Assembly: GCA_037903355.1 (NCBI GenBank)
Contig: JBAJFE010000038.1
Coordinates: forward strand, 1,798,001 to 1,862,000
DNA from: Trichuris trichiura
Taxonomy: Eukaryota > Nematoda > Enoplea > Trichinellida > Trichuridae
Direction of reading: 5' to 3'
Length of the DNA stretch: 64,000 nucleotides
Shown: in pieces, positions 9,458 to 21,529 of the stretch
Layout: each line of letters starts with the position of its first letter
Position numbering within the stretch: position 1 is the first letter of the stretch
The notes under the pieces: generated by a model
Databases searched by the model: none
What the model saw: the letters and a program-made list of their open reading frames with translations, nothing else
Told to the model about the DNA's origin: nothing
Position numbers and translations under genes: made by a program

Positions 9458-10618
9458 TATATACCACAGATAGTGCACATGTGGGAACAGACTCTGTATA
9501 TCACAAATCATATTCATATGCAATGTATAATGCGCTTATACAGTATACTCCAAATATTCCCACTATGCAAACACATACAACATAGATACTGCAGCTATGC
9601 AGTTGAGACCGTTTATGGCTTAGCTATCCTCTTTATAAGCAATTGGTATAATGTAGAAGTCATTTACGAAGGATGTTCGGAAAGTTCCCGGAAAGACGGT
9701 GCAGCGTCTGACAGGACAACAGCCGATGGGACAAAACATGTTTAATCTTATCTCCGTTATCTTCGGAGAGGCAGCCTTACCCGATGCTGCTCCACTGTGG
9801 TACAAGCTGCTCCTAAAGTGGTCCTTTTTCTCGTGATATGGAAAATCTTCGTTTTGACGTCAGAGATAACATTAAATTTCTTTTCAAGCTTGATCGGCAG
9901 CTGAGGAGTATTCAATCTTTGCAGCAGGTTTACAGAAGTAGCGCGCCATCGAAGTCAGTTGATTTTTAGTGGGTAAGGCGTTTCAAGGCGGGCAGAGAGG
10001 CCATCGAAGATGACCGGAAAGCAGGAAGACCAGCAACCACAACGAGCGAAGGAACTGTGACCCTTTTACGGAACCTAGTGGAAGGAGACCGCAGGGTTAC
10101 CATCAGGAGGATGGCTAGAATGGCTGAGATCTCCCTCCACTCAGCATTTGGAATACTTTATCAAATATTTGGTCTCAGGAAGCTCTCAGCACGGTGGGTC
10201 CAGAAAGCGTTGCGCGAAGAACAGCTGGTTTGACGCACTAACCTTTCTCGGGATCCTTTAACGAAGATTGAAGCAAATGAGACCGGGAGACCGTGTCGTC
10301 ATGGGAGATGAAACGTGGATCTACCAATATGACCCTGAGAGTAAGATCCTATCGAAGCAATGGTTACCGAAGGGGTCAGCAGCCACAGTCAAGTTCAAAG
10401 CAGAGCGGTCGGCTAGAAAGGTTATCGCGACCATATTCTGGGACTCGTATGGAGTAATTCTGACGACTTCCTCGATGGAGAGCGAACAGTCACGGCAAGT
10501 TATTACAAAGCAGTATTGAAGATATAGTGTCTTCGTACGGGACCAAATAATTTCATTTTTTGGCTTCTTTTTGTACGGATTTTCTATGCCCCGTTGAAAA
10601 AAACTTTTATTAATAAAC

Positions 10619-10667
10619 TGTCCGTAGCTTTCGGGTCCGAACTTGACCCGTCATCAGCGGTCTAAGG
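10619..10667 (-). ncRNA. Hammerhead-ribozyme-like core, left arm
   Basis: On the minus strand, CTGATGA (10657-10651), GGGTC/GACCC stem II and GAAA (10632-10629). It is the inverted twin of the motif at 10700. Confidence 0.55.
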
Positions 10668-10689
10668 ATAGTCGTATCCATACGTCAAT

Positions 10690-10738
10690 CCTTAGACCGC
10701 TGATGACGGGTCAAGTTCGGACCCGAAAGCTACGGACA
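10690..10738 (+). ncRNA. Hammerhead-ribozyme-like core, right arm
   Basis: CTGATGA is at 10700-10706, stem II is GGGTC/GACCC with loop AAGTTCG, and GAAA is at 10725-10728. The core is intact. The same sequence occurs in the 7540-8440 element. Confidence 0.55.
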
Positions 10739-11542
10739 GTTTATTAATAAAAGTTTTTTTCAACGGGACATAGAAAATCCGTACAAAAAGAAGCCACAAA
10801 GCAGTATTGAGAAAATTAAAGGCTGCACTGGCAAGAAAACGGATTGGCAAGTTGCACTTCAGCGTCCTTTTCCATCAAGATAACTTGCCGGCTCATTCGT
10901 CAAGGACTGTGAGGACTGTTCTCCCTGAGTTTCAGTGGAAAGTCATTCCACAGCCGCCCTGCAGTCCAGATTTTGCTCGGGTCAGACTTTTTCCTCTTCC
11001 CAAAGTTAAAATAACGCTTAAAAGGCATGCTGTTCGAGTCAATGGATGCTGCGAAACTCGCCGTCTCGATTTGGCGCAATACGCAGCCCCAAGATTCTGC
11101 AAGGGAGGTTTGCGGAGGTGGAGACCGTCTGCAGAAGTGCCTAGAAGTTGACGGAAGATACGTTGAGAAATAAGTTTGATATCATTGCAAATAAAATTTT
11201 TATTTAATTTTTCCGGGAAGTTTTCGAACAACCCTCGCGTAACGTAAATATTCCTCGTACGCAAGTACATGCTGCATGCATACTACGCGTGAGTTTCGGT
11301 AGCGTTCTGCTTATAGGCAAAGTATACAGCACGAGTGCTGCAAATTCTATGAATAGCATGTATGTATAAAATATACAGTCTCTATATTAAACGTATGTTG
11401 TAAGAAGTCCGGAGAACGGGAAACACCTTACGTATAAGCTGCATGTAGTGGGTGTATGCCGTATATAGCATACATACGTGAGTGCATGTATGGCAACAAT
11501 AGCAACTGCTTCTTGGCTATGTAGACTTGAGCTCAGGTTGGC

Positions 11543-11606
11543 TCATTAATACCTATCGGAGCAATGCAGCTAGATCAAGCTGCATTGCTCCGATAGGTAT
11601 TAATGA
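11543..11606. repeat. 28-bp-arm palindrome at the tip of the composite element
   Basis: The left arm (11543-11570) is the exact reverse complement of 11579-11606, with the 8-nt loop TAGATCAA. The arm contains CGGAGCAATGCA, the same sequence found at the outer tip of copy 2 near 20698. It may be a terminal hairpin remnant of that element. Confidence 0.7.
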
Positions 11607-11984
11607 CGTTGAATAGAAATTCATAGTATATTTGGTAGGATGAACAGGTTGTCTCCATAGAAACGTTTATTTTGCCGAACTGATAGTGCAGCGCCCTCAG
11701 CAGCAGGCACGCTATTCAGATTTCTCAAATATTAAGAAATCTGCATTCTTTACAGTCATTAAAGATGTGCAAGTTTGATGAAACCTGCGCACTTCTTACA
11801 GTAAATCTGCATCGTTCCGTAGTCGCGCGGTTTGGGGCTTTGCCGTTCCGAAGGCGAGGAAGTTATGTCACATCGTTATTTCAGTCAGTCAGTCCGGGAG
11901 CAACAACCTCACGTCAGGTAATAGACGTGAGACGTTCAAATATGAGCGACTAGGTTGGAGTCTTTTAGATCACAAAGTTTCAGT

Positions 11985-14900
11985 ATGAATAGCCGCAACA
12001 GCAGTGTGACGAACATGTTTTCTTCACCTCAACCGCAGCCGCTCATAAGTTTTGACCAAGATGTCTCGCCGAGGTATGGCGATACAAGCTACGGTCAGAG
12101 CTCGTACTCAACGGACTACAATAGCAGCTTTGGTAGTGTAAGTTTTCCTGCGTTTTGCCATCGGTCGCGTCTTCATTTTTCTTCTTAGGATGGTTTCTTA
12201 CCGACTCCAATTCGTGCAGAGGAAGGTTACAATTACGAAAGTTCACCTTCCTATGGTCGCGGCATGCAAGTGGGGCTGGGCTATCTTCCTGGCATTAACG
12301 GTAAGAACGAATTGTTGCAATGAATTCGTTTGTTTACTCGACCTTAAGTGCAGTAGCATCACTTAATGTCTGGCTTCAGGATAGAACTCTACTCTGAACA
12401 GTTTCCCATCGATATAAGTTCGCGTTTCTCTCAAAATGTTGAACTTAGTAGGCGATTGGTGTAATATTGATTTTGAAAATTTCCTGAAGGTAAAGTTCGA
12501 TCTTTAGGCGCGTGTGCCACTGTTGTTTTTGCGTTATGTGCAATTTCAGTTTGTCTGTTGCGAGTTGTTCAAATTTTCATCTCCTAATCCTTTTCCTAAA
12601 ATTATTTTTTACTAGTGGCAAACGGGAACAAATTCTGATTTTGAAAAATTTGCGTTAGCCATTCAACAATCAAATCCTGCAGCACGGTTACCCTATTACC
12701 CTTTCATGGGTAGAGGAATCGCTGGAATAGCTTCTGACCCTTGTTTCTGTCATTTCATAGAATGAAGAAATGGTTTGGCCATACTTAATAAATGATGAAT
12801 GCAAGAGATTCCCAAAATATGGACATACAATAGGGGAACGTATTCACTTTGAAATCAGTATTTGTTATTTACATGTGCGTATTGCGAGAGATTTGCGAAA
12901 GCTAATCGTCGGATACTTACGTACTTTCGCTAGTTACAAAGAAATGTACAGTGGGATACAGCAGAGTATAGAAACAAAACTTGGTGCCTTTCTAACGCAG
13001 CCTACTCCTGATACACTGTCAATCTTCTCGGGGGCACCATATTCCAACTAATCTATACAGGGTTCCGTGTTATTAACTGCAGAATAAAATTGCTACATTA
13101 CAGTGTAGGCTTGTACGACAGGATTTCTTCCAACTGTAAACTAATTCAAGAGTTTAATCTTGTTAAGACAGGTTCCATGGTCCTCTGACGTTCAAACGGT
13201 CCTAGTCCTTACTATGGGCTCGTTGCAGTTTGTCATATCCATTTCGCTGCGAGAACCTCCCAGCGTGGCAGCTCGCCTTGCATATTGCTGAACTTAGTTT
13301 AATACGGTGTAGTTCAACTTCATCTTAACGTAAGCCTAAACCTGATTGTGATTAATTGTTTCTTACGGATTGTGTCCCGTTTTCAGTATAAAACATTTTA
13401 TTGACCGTAGCTTAAGAGCCGCGCGTGACCCATCCTAACCGGTATTCCGTAAAAAGAAACAAACATGAAAACATACAGTCCCGTACCAAAAAGCTATACA
13501 GTCGGCCCTGCTTATCCGCGGTTAATTCGTCCAAAATTTTGACCGTTTCGCCGCGTTAAACTGAATCCGCATTATATAGGATGCCCTAAGATATAGGGGG
13601 TTTCTGAAATAACCAAAGCAAATGTCCTACAGGCGGATGGATGAGCAGTTATTAAGGAAAACTCAGAACAATCTTACACGAACATATAACATTGTTCTAA
13701 GTTTTCCTGAATAACTGCTCATCCATCCGTTGGTAGGACATTTATTTTGGTTATTTCAGAAACCAACAGCGGGCAAGACAGAAAACCGTTAGAAAACTCC
13801 ATCATAAAAACCTTCAGGCCCGTTAAGAAGTATCCAGCGTTCAATGTAATATGGTACACACTAGAATTTCAGGGCGTTTCCTTTCTTCTGCCTGCCATTG
13901 TCTATTGGTTCGGTTTGCATGTTAATCTTTTGCTTTACTAGGCTCAGGTTAAAGCTTAGGATAAGGCTTTAGCCAAATCGTAATCCTATTTGGCTAAGTC
14001 TTGGCGCTATGCCTACGTCTTAATCTAGCTTAGGTTTTAAAAATTTCATGAAAAACAATTTGGCAAGCAGATCACTGGTAGCCGAAGACTAATAGACTAA
14101 GCATAAGCTTATTAAAAGAAAAGATAACATTATTGACTGAGTTTGCTGACTGTGGTGGTGTAGCAGGCGGACGATGGGAAAGACCGCAATTTTATGCGTT
14201 TGTTTCTAAATGCCTTCATTAGTGAGTTTAGCTGTTTATTTTAAGTGTGTTTTCCCGAACTGAAGTAGAAAAGTTTTGATTGGTCGAAGCAATTCCTTTA
14301 CTAAGAACTTCGCGTTTCTCAGCATAAACAAAGTTACATCCAGTTTTTATTTAAGCCATAATTATGGCAGAGCTTTTTGAAATTGACCAAATTCTGCCCA
14401 AACGGGATCAAGTGAATCCCGAACGCTTTGCCATAATTTTGGCTGCAATAAGAAACAGATATAAGATGCTTTTGCCTTGGAAACTTGTACAGCTCTTGCA
14501 AGACACCCATGTTTTGGTAAATTTCATTTTTTACACGTCACAGTAAACCTGTTTAATGCATTAAGATAAACAAGAATTAGCAGATTTTCCTGCCCCCTCC
14601 AGCTGTTATCAGTTTGCAGATATAAACGTCTTAAATGGGCATCCGGGAAGGCTACTAGTCACTATCTGTTGTTATGTATGCTTTTTTTACTTTAAGTTTT
14701 TAGATCTCAAGGTCCTGAGATTTGCGGCTCCCCAAGTTTGTTAGTTGCTGCTAGTTTACTTGAGGAGTAACCTAAAGTTTTTTGTAGTGGCGTTACGTCC
14801 TCTGTAGCCGTAGCAACAGTTAATAACTCAGTATTTCCATCTTTCCAATGGCTAAGTAACAATGAAGTTAAAAGCTATTCCGTTAATAAGTAACTGTTTG

Positions 14901-17900
14901 TTACGTACTTCTTATTCGACATGTACTTAAAGGTAGCTATTCTCGTACGACTTTGGTTTCGACACCGCAGTTGCCGTCGGTAGATTTTTGTCAGCGGGAA
15001 GCATATAGGCCTTCTTTAAGTCGTAAGTAAATTTGCTCATGCTAAAATGTTATTTTGTGTAACATCTTTTCAGCATTCGGTTCCACTAATCAAGAGCATA
15101 GCTATCCTGGTCGAGGATCGTCAATGTTTCGAACGTCTTACGGCCGTCCTTTGGCAGGTTCTGGTTACGATACAGCGTTCAGGGGTTCGCTAGGAACGTT
15201 TTCTCGGTCCGCTCGAGCAAGTCACCTACGCGGTCGGAAGGCTCTTTCTGGTAGCAGAGGAGCGGCGCAAGCTCGAAATAGAAGCACTTTGTTTTGCGAA
15301 CTCTGCAAAGTTTCGTGCGTTGGTCAGCAGGTAGGTTAATGTTGCTTTGTCTTCGCAATCGTTCTCTAAAGCACAAAATGCTTTTACCTTACAGGCTTAT
15401 GATGAGCACGTTAAAGGACAACGTCATGCTAAGCGAGAAACGCAGGCGAAAGTCGTTAGTGCAGCAGCGGACGGAAAGGGAAATAGCAAAACGCTTCACC
15501 ATTGCAAAATTTGTAACATCTTCTGCACGGGAACGGAAACTTTGAAAGCCCATCAAAGGGGCGTTAAGCATCAACGGGTATGCCGAATTTATGCCACTAA
15601 TTTGTAAAAGAAAGAATTGATTTAAAATGCTGCTGCTCATGCAACACCAACTAAACTGCATGTTAGCCACTAATGTAATAGCGCCAATAATTTTAGGCGA
15701 TGAAGCTACAAGAAACTATGGGAAAGAAAACAGTTAACGAAAAAGAGGTTTGCACAACTCAGGAAATGGAACCTGCAAAAGTGGATACAGAAGAATCTGC
15801 TAAAGGTGACCGCATATCTTGGCTTTTCTTCAATGACATTGTTATTGTTTCTCCAGGTGAAGAGCAAGGCGACGCGAAAGCGAATACGGAAGTAGCAGGC
15901 GAAAAACAGGACGATCAAAGTTGCTGTGGTGTCCTTTATTCTTCATTAATTTATAAGTCATACCTCTTCTAGCTGTGATGGACACGTCAGCCCCATTGGA
16001 AAAAGAAGCAGAAGTCGTTGGAGAAGAATATCTGACCCTGATTCCGGCGACTAAAAACAAAGCGGCTCAGTTCCGATGCAGCTTATGCAACTGCGAATTC
16101 AGCGACCTACAGGCGAAGGAAACTCATTTGAAAGGTCGTCGTCATCGCATTAATTTCAAGGTGGCGTTCTGGTATCTCCGCATTGCCAATAGAATATGTG
16201 GAAATTGCAGAAAGCGGTGGAAACGAAAGGGGACAAATGTTTGTTTATTGAAAAGACAAATGACAGATCACGAGTTGGCGTTAAAGCTGAAGTTGTTGGT
16301 TCACCTAGATTCACGGGGTTTGCCGCCCATTTTAAATATACGTCACCATCCGCTAAGACCGTTTGATTTTCCAGGGATGGGAAAGCTAGTTATCCAATGG
16401 ATCCCACGTTGGCAAGTCAATTATACGCTGTAATGTTTTGTGTGATGCTATCGAATAACAATTGGTGAGCTTTTTAGCTAAGCGAAGAAATCGAGCGCTT
16501 TAATGAGGCAACAATCTTGAACATATTGAAACATATTGAACCAGTTAAAGAAATAACAAAGGCGATCAACTTGGCTGCGGAATTCGTAATGACTAACCTG
16601 AGCGGCTTGTGAGATTGTTTTGTCCAACTTCTTTCCCTTCTTTAAGCATGTCAGTTTTCAGCAAGCCGCCCGTTGTCGAGAAGGAGACGACTGAAGTGTC
16701 GGCGAACACGAAGGAGAGTGCTAAGGCGAATTCGAAGCATTTTTTTGTAAAAATTATCCGTGTCGACGATCTCGCCAAAGGAATTGCTATCCGCGGAGAA
16801 AATCATGGCGAAATAGTTGCCATTTGCCCAGAAATGCCCACGTGCGACACATTTTACGCGATCGAGCAGCATCTTGCATCCAAAATTGAGGTATATTCTT
16901 GCCATTTTATTTGCTTTATAGTACTTTTCGTATAGTGCGCTGTGCACAGAAAATTGAAGGCGTTGGTCTTTTGTCAAAAAATATTATTCGTTTATGCTCT
17001 AAAGCGAATTTTTAACTTATCAGTGTTATCTCGTCATGAAAATTAACTTTCGCGTAACCGTAGGTTATCTTATGTTTCACTTGAGACATAGTGACACGGT
17101 ATTTGCTTTTTTGCATCTTTGTACGAAAGCTAGTCCGTCCAGTCATTACAAGAGCTTTACTTGTAGAGCTTTTCAGGCTCTCGCTGCCCCGTCATACGCG
17201 CACAACAGCAAATCAGTGGTGCTATTATGTTCGGTGCAAGATGCAATCTTAGAGGTGGGAGGGGGCGATTTTAAGCGGAAGTCATTCCCTTATTAAGCAC
17301 TTACCATGTCGCTTATAAGGAAGCAAAAATTGAAAATAAAATCTAATACATTAGGGTAAAAATGAAGTAAAGTAATAGGATAGTGTAATTTTAATAAAGC
17401 GTTTAGGTCTTATCTTTTGCCGGCATTGTATGTTAAAGTTTTTTAACTAAACGACAAGCTTATAAGGTGTCTTTGTCGTTTCAACCTCATAAACGATTAC
17501 GTGTTGCTAGTTGGATCCATTTGCGCACTCATCTTTGCGATTCTTACGAATAGATTGTGCCTGATTAACGCATAAGCAAAGTATTTTCTGGCAGCATCTT
17601 TTCGATTGTGTGACTCAAAACGCAGTGAATTGAATTCAGCTTGCTCCATGTTATTCGGTTGTCGGAAATGAATGGAAGTTTGTTTTCTAAATACGTGTTT
17701 TTTTTCAGGCACACCCGCACAAGAAAGACTATTCGGTAAACAGAATTGAGGAACCAGTGCGCTCTATTGTACTTCATCACGTTGGTGAGCACGCCGTAGA
17801 GGTGCACATTCGTCTTGGCTTTGCAAAGAAGCCAGCTTCTACCACCAAAGATGTTCCCGAAGAAAAAGGTGAGCAATATATTTTGGTATTGTTGAAAAAT

Positions 17901-19619
17901 GGGAAATCAACAATATACTGTGGCGCCCTTAAGGGCGTTTGGTGGTATGTTGTCGTTTTTAGTAGCCTTAACTTTAATCCAAGAGGCTCACTGGCTGCCA
18001 GCACTTAATCGGTAAGAATAGGTCATATTGTTATTATACTTGGAACTGTTAGAGCTAAACAGTTTTCCATTTCAGTGCATCGCAAAATGAGATTGGCATG
18101 CATAAAAAGAGGCGACCTTTATTGTCTGCTTTTCTTTTTATGCTCCAATCCGAATTATATCGGCCCAGGGGTGCATCAGTAAAAGGCTGCCGGTCATGCC
18201 GTTAGCTGAACAAGCAGCACGGCTAGAAATATAGAAAGCCTTTACGGAGTGCACCTTTACAAGCAACCATTGCGCAGCATCGTGTGTACTAAACGATGTA
18301 TTGATACGTGAAAGCATTTAAGTGGTCGGAGGATGAACGGGTACCGGTTTCCTGTTGGGTGTGGAGACCCCGTTCTGTGACCAATGACTGCTTTTTTAAC
18401 AAAGACCATGATCGCTGCGCATGTGATCAGCCGGCTTTACTTTTGCTTGCCTTTAGTTGAAATTCAACAAGCAATGGAAACGGAGTGCACTGAAGAACGC
18501 CAGTGCGCCGAGGCTCTCGTTGCCGTTCGTCGCACGGAATGGGTAAACGTTTGTCCTAATTCCAGTCGTTGATCGCCCATAGTGCTCTGTATATTCGACC
18601 TTCATGTCAGCTTGAGCCGATTTCCAAGGCAAAACGATCCGAGCAGGCATGAATGATATGTATTTATAACTGTATTAATATAGTTAAAACGATTACAGTT
18701 CGTCAGTACGTGCGCTGTGTGCGCATAGAAAAAACCTATCCGTCACAGGGGTGTTTCAAAATCAGAAAACCGTTTCTTGTGCGGCATTTTAAATTTCATT
18801 CCCCTTTCCATTTAGGTAGGTTATCGTTGTCCATCCGGCAAAGCGTAAGCCAACCAACAAAAATTGCATTTTCGCCTTTGTACCTAAACGATGCGATCTA
18901 TATAGTAGCTCATTTTTAGTTTGAGAGAATGCGTACAAGCAGCATCCAGGCAGTGTTGCAGATTATTCGCCATCTTCGCGACAAGCACGAACCCGTGATG
19001 GCAAATTTATCTGATTGGGTAACAGTCATATTTCCATATTTCCATTGTGGTAGCCCGAGAAAACAATTTCATTTCAGGCGTGGCAGGTTCTAATGGCCAA
19101 CGTTTTCTTTGAAGTGATGGGCCCCGTTTCGCCATCGGTGCTCTTTACTGTATTGTGCGAAAAGGTTGCAAGCGGTATCGTCCTACCCAATAGTAAGCTT
19201 CCGTGAACTGATAGATTTCTTAGTTTACAAGCTTTGCGCGATGTTTAGTCGGGCTCCAACTGTTGGATCCTTGCGAGTCTGAAAAGCATGTCAACTTACT
19301 GGATACTTTGACACAACAGCACCGGCTTAGTCTTACGATAGTTTTCCAGGTTAGCTCTTGTCTCAGTGCCCTGCTGAATTTTAAAATGTGACGCTTTAGA
19401 AATGGTTGAATCTTATTGCCGTTGGCTTGCTTGGCGACGTTTTAGTACTCGACTCTAAGGAAAGTCGTTCGGAAAAGGAAGCAGACGATGAGATTTTTGA
19501 CGGCAATGGTAAGCATGCAAAACGCTTTTCCATCTTTCCATCTTTAGTTAAAACCATTTTCTGCGGTTCCCTCTTTAGGAGAACCCAAGAAATTGAAAAT
19601 ATCCGACGATGATGCTTGA
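11985..19619 (+). CDS. ZFR: ZFR-like zinc-finger RNA-binding protein with DZF domain
   Basis: This is a multi-exon gene. The ATG is at 11985 (MNSRNSSVTN) and the stop TGA at 19617-19619. Supported exons include 11985-12137, 12189-12300, 15074-15330, 15395-15577, 15697-15805, 15857-15919, 15973-16160 and 16211 onward, then DZF exons at about 16653-16891, 17710-17869, 18461-18540, 18920-19017, 19078-19190, 19250-19350 and to 19619; phases agree where checked. Three C2H2 fingers of the double-stranded-RNA-binding type are visible (FCELCKVSC, HCKICNIFC, FRCSLCNCEF, each followed by H...H). The DZF domain follows (DDLAKGIAIRG, then SIQAVLQIIRHLRDK, then LLDPCE). ZFR proteins act in nuclear RNA processing and partner NF45/NF90-type proteins through DZF (known family). 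Intron 2 is 2.77 kb and holds repeats; most others are about 50 nt. Exon edges around 16350-16480 are uncertain. Confidence 0.88.
13350..13502 (-). repeat. Decayed foldback-family fragment in ZFR intron
   Basis: On the minus strand it shows the family tail (GGTACGGGACTGTATG) and then TTTTTACGGAAT, a degenerate hammerhead region (TTAGGATGGGTCA instead of CTGATGA) and AAAACGGGACACAATCCG. No target duplication is visible. Confidence 0.5.
13597..13767. repeat. Inverted repeat (family C) in ZFR intron
   Basis: The left arm (GGTTTCTGAAATAACC, GGATGGATGAGCAGTTATT) and the right arm (AATAACTGCTCATCC, GGTTATTTCAGAAACC) are inverted copies around a loop near 13676-13695. The right flank (CCGTTGGTAGGACATTT and onward to about 13890) is homologous to 47993-48170 and 49405-49500. 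A repeat family of unknown class. Confidence 0.6.
14364..14546 (+). other. Short exon-like ORF within ZFR intron 2
   Basis: A 60-codon frame with a true ATG (ATTATGGCAG) and coding-like composition (MAELFEIDQILPKRDQ, FAIILAAIRNRYKMLLPW). It meets a possible donor (TTTTG/GTAAAT) near 14516. Joining it to ZFR is not needed, because exons 2 and 3 already join in phase. It could be a nested gene, an alternative exon or chance; I do not recognise it. Confidence 0.2.
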
Positions 19620-20689
19620 GCAAAAATTGAAGAGGTAAAATGAATTTTAGACGGCGCGTTTTTCTAAATAAGGTTGCTATTGACTTATGCGATCGTTTTT
19701 GTATATCACAATAATAAATACATATGGGCTTGGCCGTCTTAATGCGTATTTAAAGCTGCTGCGAGTCCAGCTGCTTGCAGAAAATGTTGGCATTTTAGCA
19801 TCAGCAATTCTGAGCTTTAAGAAATCACCTTATAGAGAAGAATGAAAGTCAAAATGTGTTGATTCGTTCCTGCTTTTCAATGACTGAATGCATGGCGTGC
19901 GAGTGAGCCGAAATGATTGAAGATCCACAATGAAATTGCACTATCGATTGTTTCTGTTTCGCTTTTTCAGTGCATATGTTGAAGTTTGCTGCTGATAAAG
20001 GTTAAATGTTGTTTCAGTAGTTTACTCAGATCTCACTTCTCAAGCAATGGTGCAAACGTGGCAGTGACTGTTCGTAAAGGGTCCGAAACGAACAAAGAAG
20101 GGTCCAGAAAAAGTTCCTCCACTTGGACAGTAACCGATGAGTAGGTTCTATTATAATATTCTTTGTTCGAACGTTGTTCTTTGAAGCTTAAAAATTCCAT
20201 TGCATTGGAAGTTACCATTTCAGCGAGATCACAGTTACTGCTTTGCCTGATGTGACCGCACTGTTAAATGTTTAACAGCCACAGGGTTGCATGAGAACTG
20301 TTCAATGAAGTGACGGTAACAGTCACGCAGTTTAGGACAAATAGAACTAATTCAGATTGCTTGTAAACAAAAAAGCTGTTATTAGCAAACTGACAGCAGA
20401 CAGATTACTGTCAAGTGAATGTTTAGGCTTACAAACGTCGCTGCAAAGTCATTGAAATAAATGTTTAGGCATTGTTACATATTTTCCTATTCGCTGGAGC
20501 AACTAGTTGCCACAGTAAAACGTTCCACTTTCCTGAGAGTGGCCAATACGTCTGTGATTAACCTTAAAAAGTCTTGTCAGATAATTATCCGAAATCCCAA
20601 CTGCATCAATATCAAATTTTCGTTGCTTTAATTCAGATAATTTGACACTTTTATTTCACTCCACTTCATACGCAAAAAAATCAAAATTT
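19620..20689. other. Intergenic, 3' flank of ZFR
   Basis: No gene can be supported. A 61-codon minus ORF (20218-20033, MVTSNAMEFLSF) and an overlapping plus-strand open stretch after a TTTCAG acceptor-like site at 20018 are ambiguous. The short palindrome CTGTTAAATGTTTAACAG lies near 20259. Confidence 0.25.
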
Positions 20690-21529
20690 CGCCGAACCGG
20701 AGCAATGCAACTTGACCTAACCAACTTGATTTCAGCTCCACTTGGCCTAGAAGCAATTGATCCTATTGTTATACCTGCATTCACATGTACAATTTGCATG
20801 GTGTAAATCCAGTATACTTAGTACGAAGAAAGTATATGTACAAACTATACAGCCAGAACATATGTACGCAGTAAATGCTACTCACACATAAACAGTTTTC
20901 TGTTCGCCAGTTTCTACAGCATGCATAATATAGGTGTTGTATGTGGTGTACATTCAAAATATTTTTAGAATTGGCGGGATTCACGCAGTGTACTTTGCCT
21001 ATAAGCACAACACCTGCTATAGCCACGGTTTCTGTGGTATACATGTAGTATGTAAGGTGTACGTATTTGCGTACAAAGAATGTATACGTTGTGTATGACT
21101 TTTACGTGGTGCACATTCCTTATAAAAAACATATGACATATATGGTCTCTGCGGCACACATGCAGTATCTATGCTGTCTAAGTTTGCATGGTGGGAACAT
21201 CTGGTGTATATATGGTATAGGCAAAACATGCACTGCCTATAAATAGGATATTTTGATATACAGGGTCTATGGCTATACGTACATTATTTATGGCATATAC
21301 TTGCCTACAGGGCATATTTATGGGTGTGGTATAAATTAGTTTTAAATAAGATGTCTGTGATATACCAGATCTCCAAGCACACAAGTAATGTTTATGATGC
21401 ACACTGTTCCACGGAGAGATTGTTTATAGCGCCTTGTAACATACACCTGCTGTATATTGCTAATAAAGATATTTGTAATATCTAGTATCTCTACGGTACA
21501 CATGCAGTATACCACACGCAAACCATATA

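Larger units (their letters stand above)
10520..10795 (+). mobile_element. Hammerhead-bearing foldback element inserted in mariner
   Basis: It is flanked by the 15-bp direct repeat ACAAAGCAGTATTGA (10505-10519 and 10796-10810), which restores the mariner frame locally. It has the same tail as the inner element at 7540 (AGATATAGTGTCTTCGTAC) and then inverted arms of about 100 bp around a short loop near 10668-10685. Each arm has a hammerhead-like core. It is a short version of the 7540-8440 copy. Confidence 0.85.
9667..11239 (+). mobile_element. Mariner element, copy 1, with decayed transposase
   Basis: The ends are inverted (CGAAGGATGTTCGGAAAGTT on the left, TTCGAACAACCCTCGCG on the right) and flanked by TA. 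The transposase would start at 9838 (MENLRFDVRD). Recognisable parts are the HTH region, GDETWIYQYDP (first catalytic Asp), FHQDNLPAHS (second) and CSPDFA (third), i.e. the D,D34D set. Several stops and frameshifts, plus a foldback insertion at 10520-10795, make it a pseudogene. Removing that insertion and its 15-bp duplication leaves 1282 bp, the usual mariner size. Confidence 0.85.
7120..11545. mobile_element. Long-terminal-inverted-repeat composite element, copy 1
   Basis: The left end (CTTGACCTGAACCAACTTG, then CAAGTCAACTTGGCCTAGA and GCATATA-rich sequence) matches the left end of copy 2 at 20.69 kb. Its inverted, diverged counterpart ends near 11545. The arms consist of degenerate repeats rich in GTATACATG, GCATACTA and TATAAATAGG. 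Inserted in it are two nested foldback elements (7463-8617), a TA-flanked MITE (9272-9457) and a mariner (9667-11239). No element-encoded protein was found; the ORFs in the arms are low-complexity. Confidence 0.55.

Noticed and set aside
12770..13051. 93-codon ORF in ZFR intron 2
   Set aside because: No family resemblance, no convincing splice partners, and ZFR exons 2 and 3 already join in phase without it.
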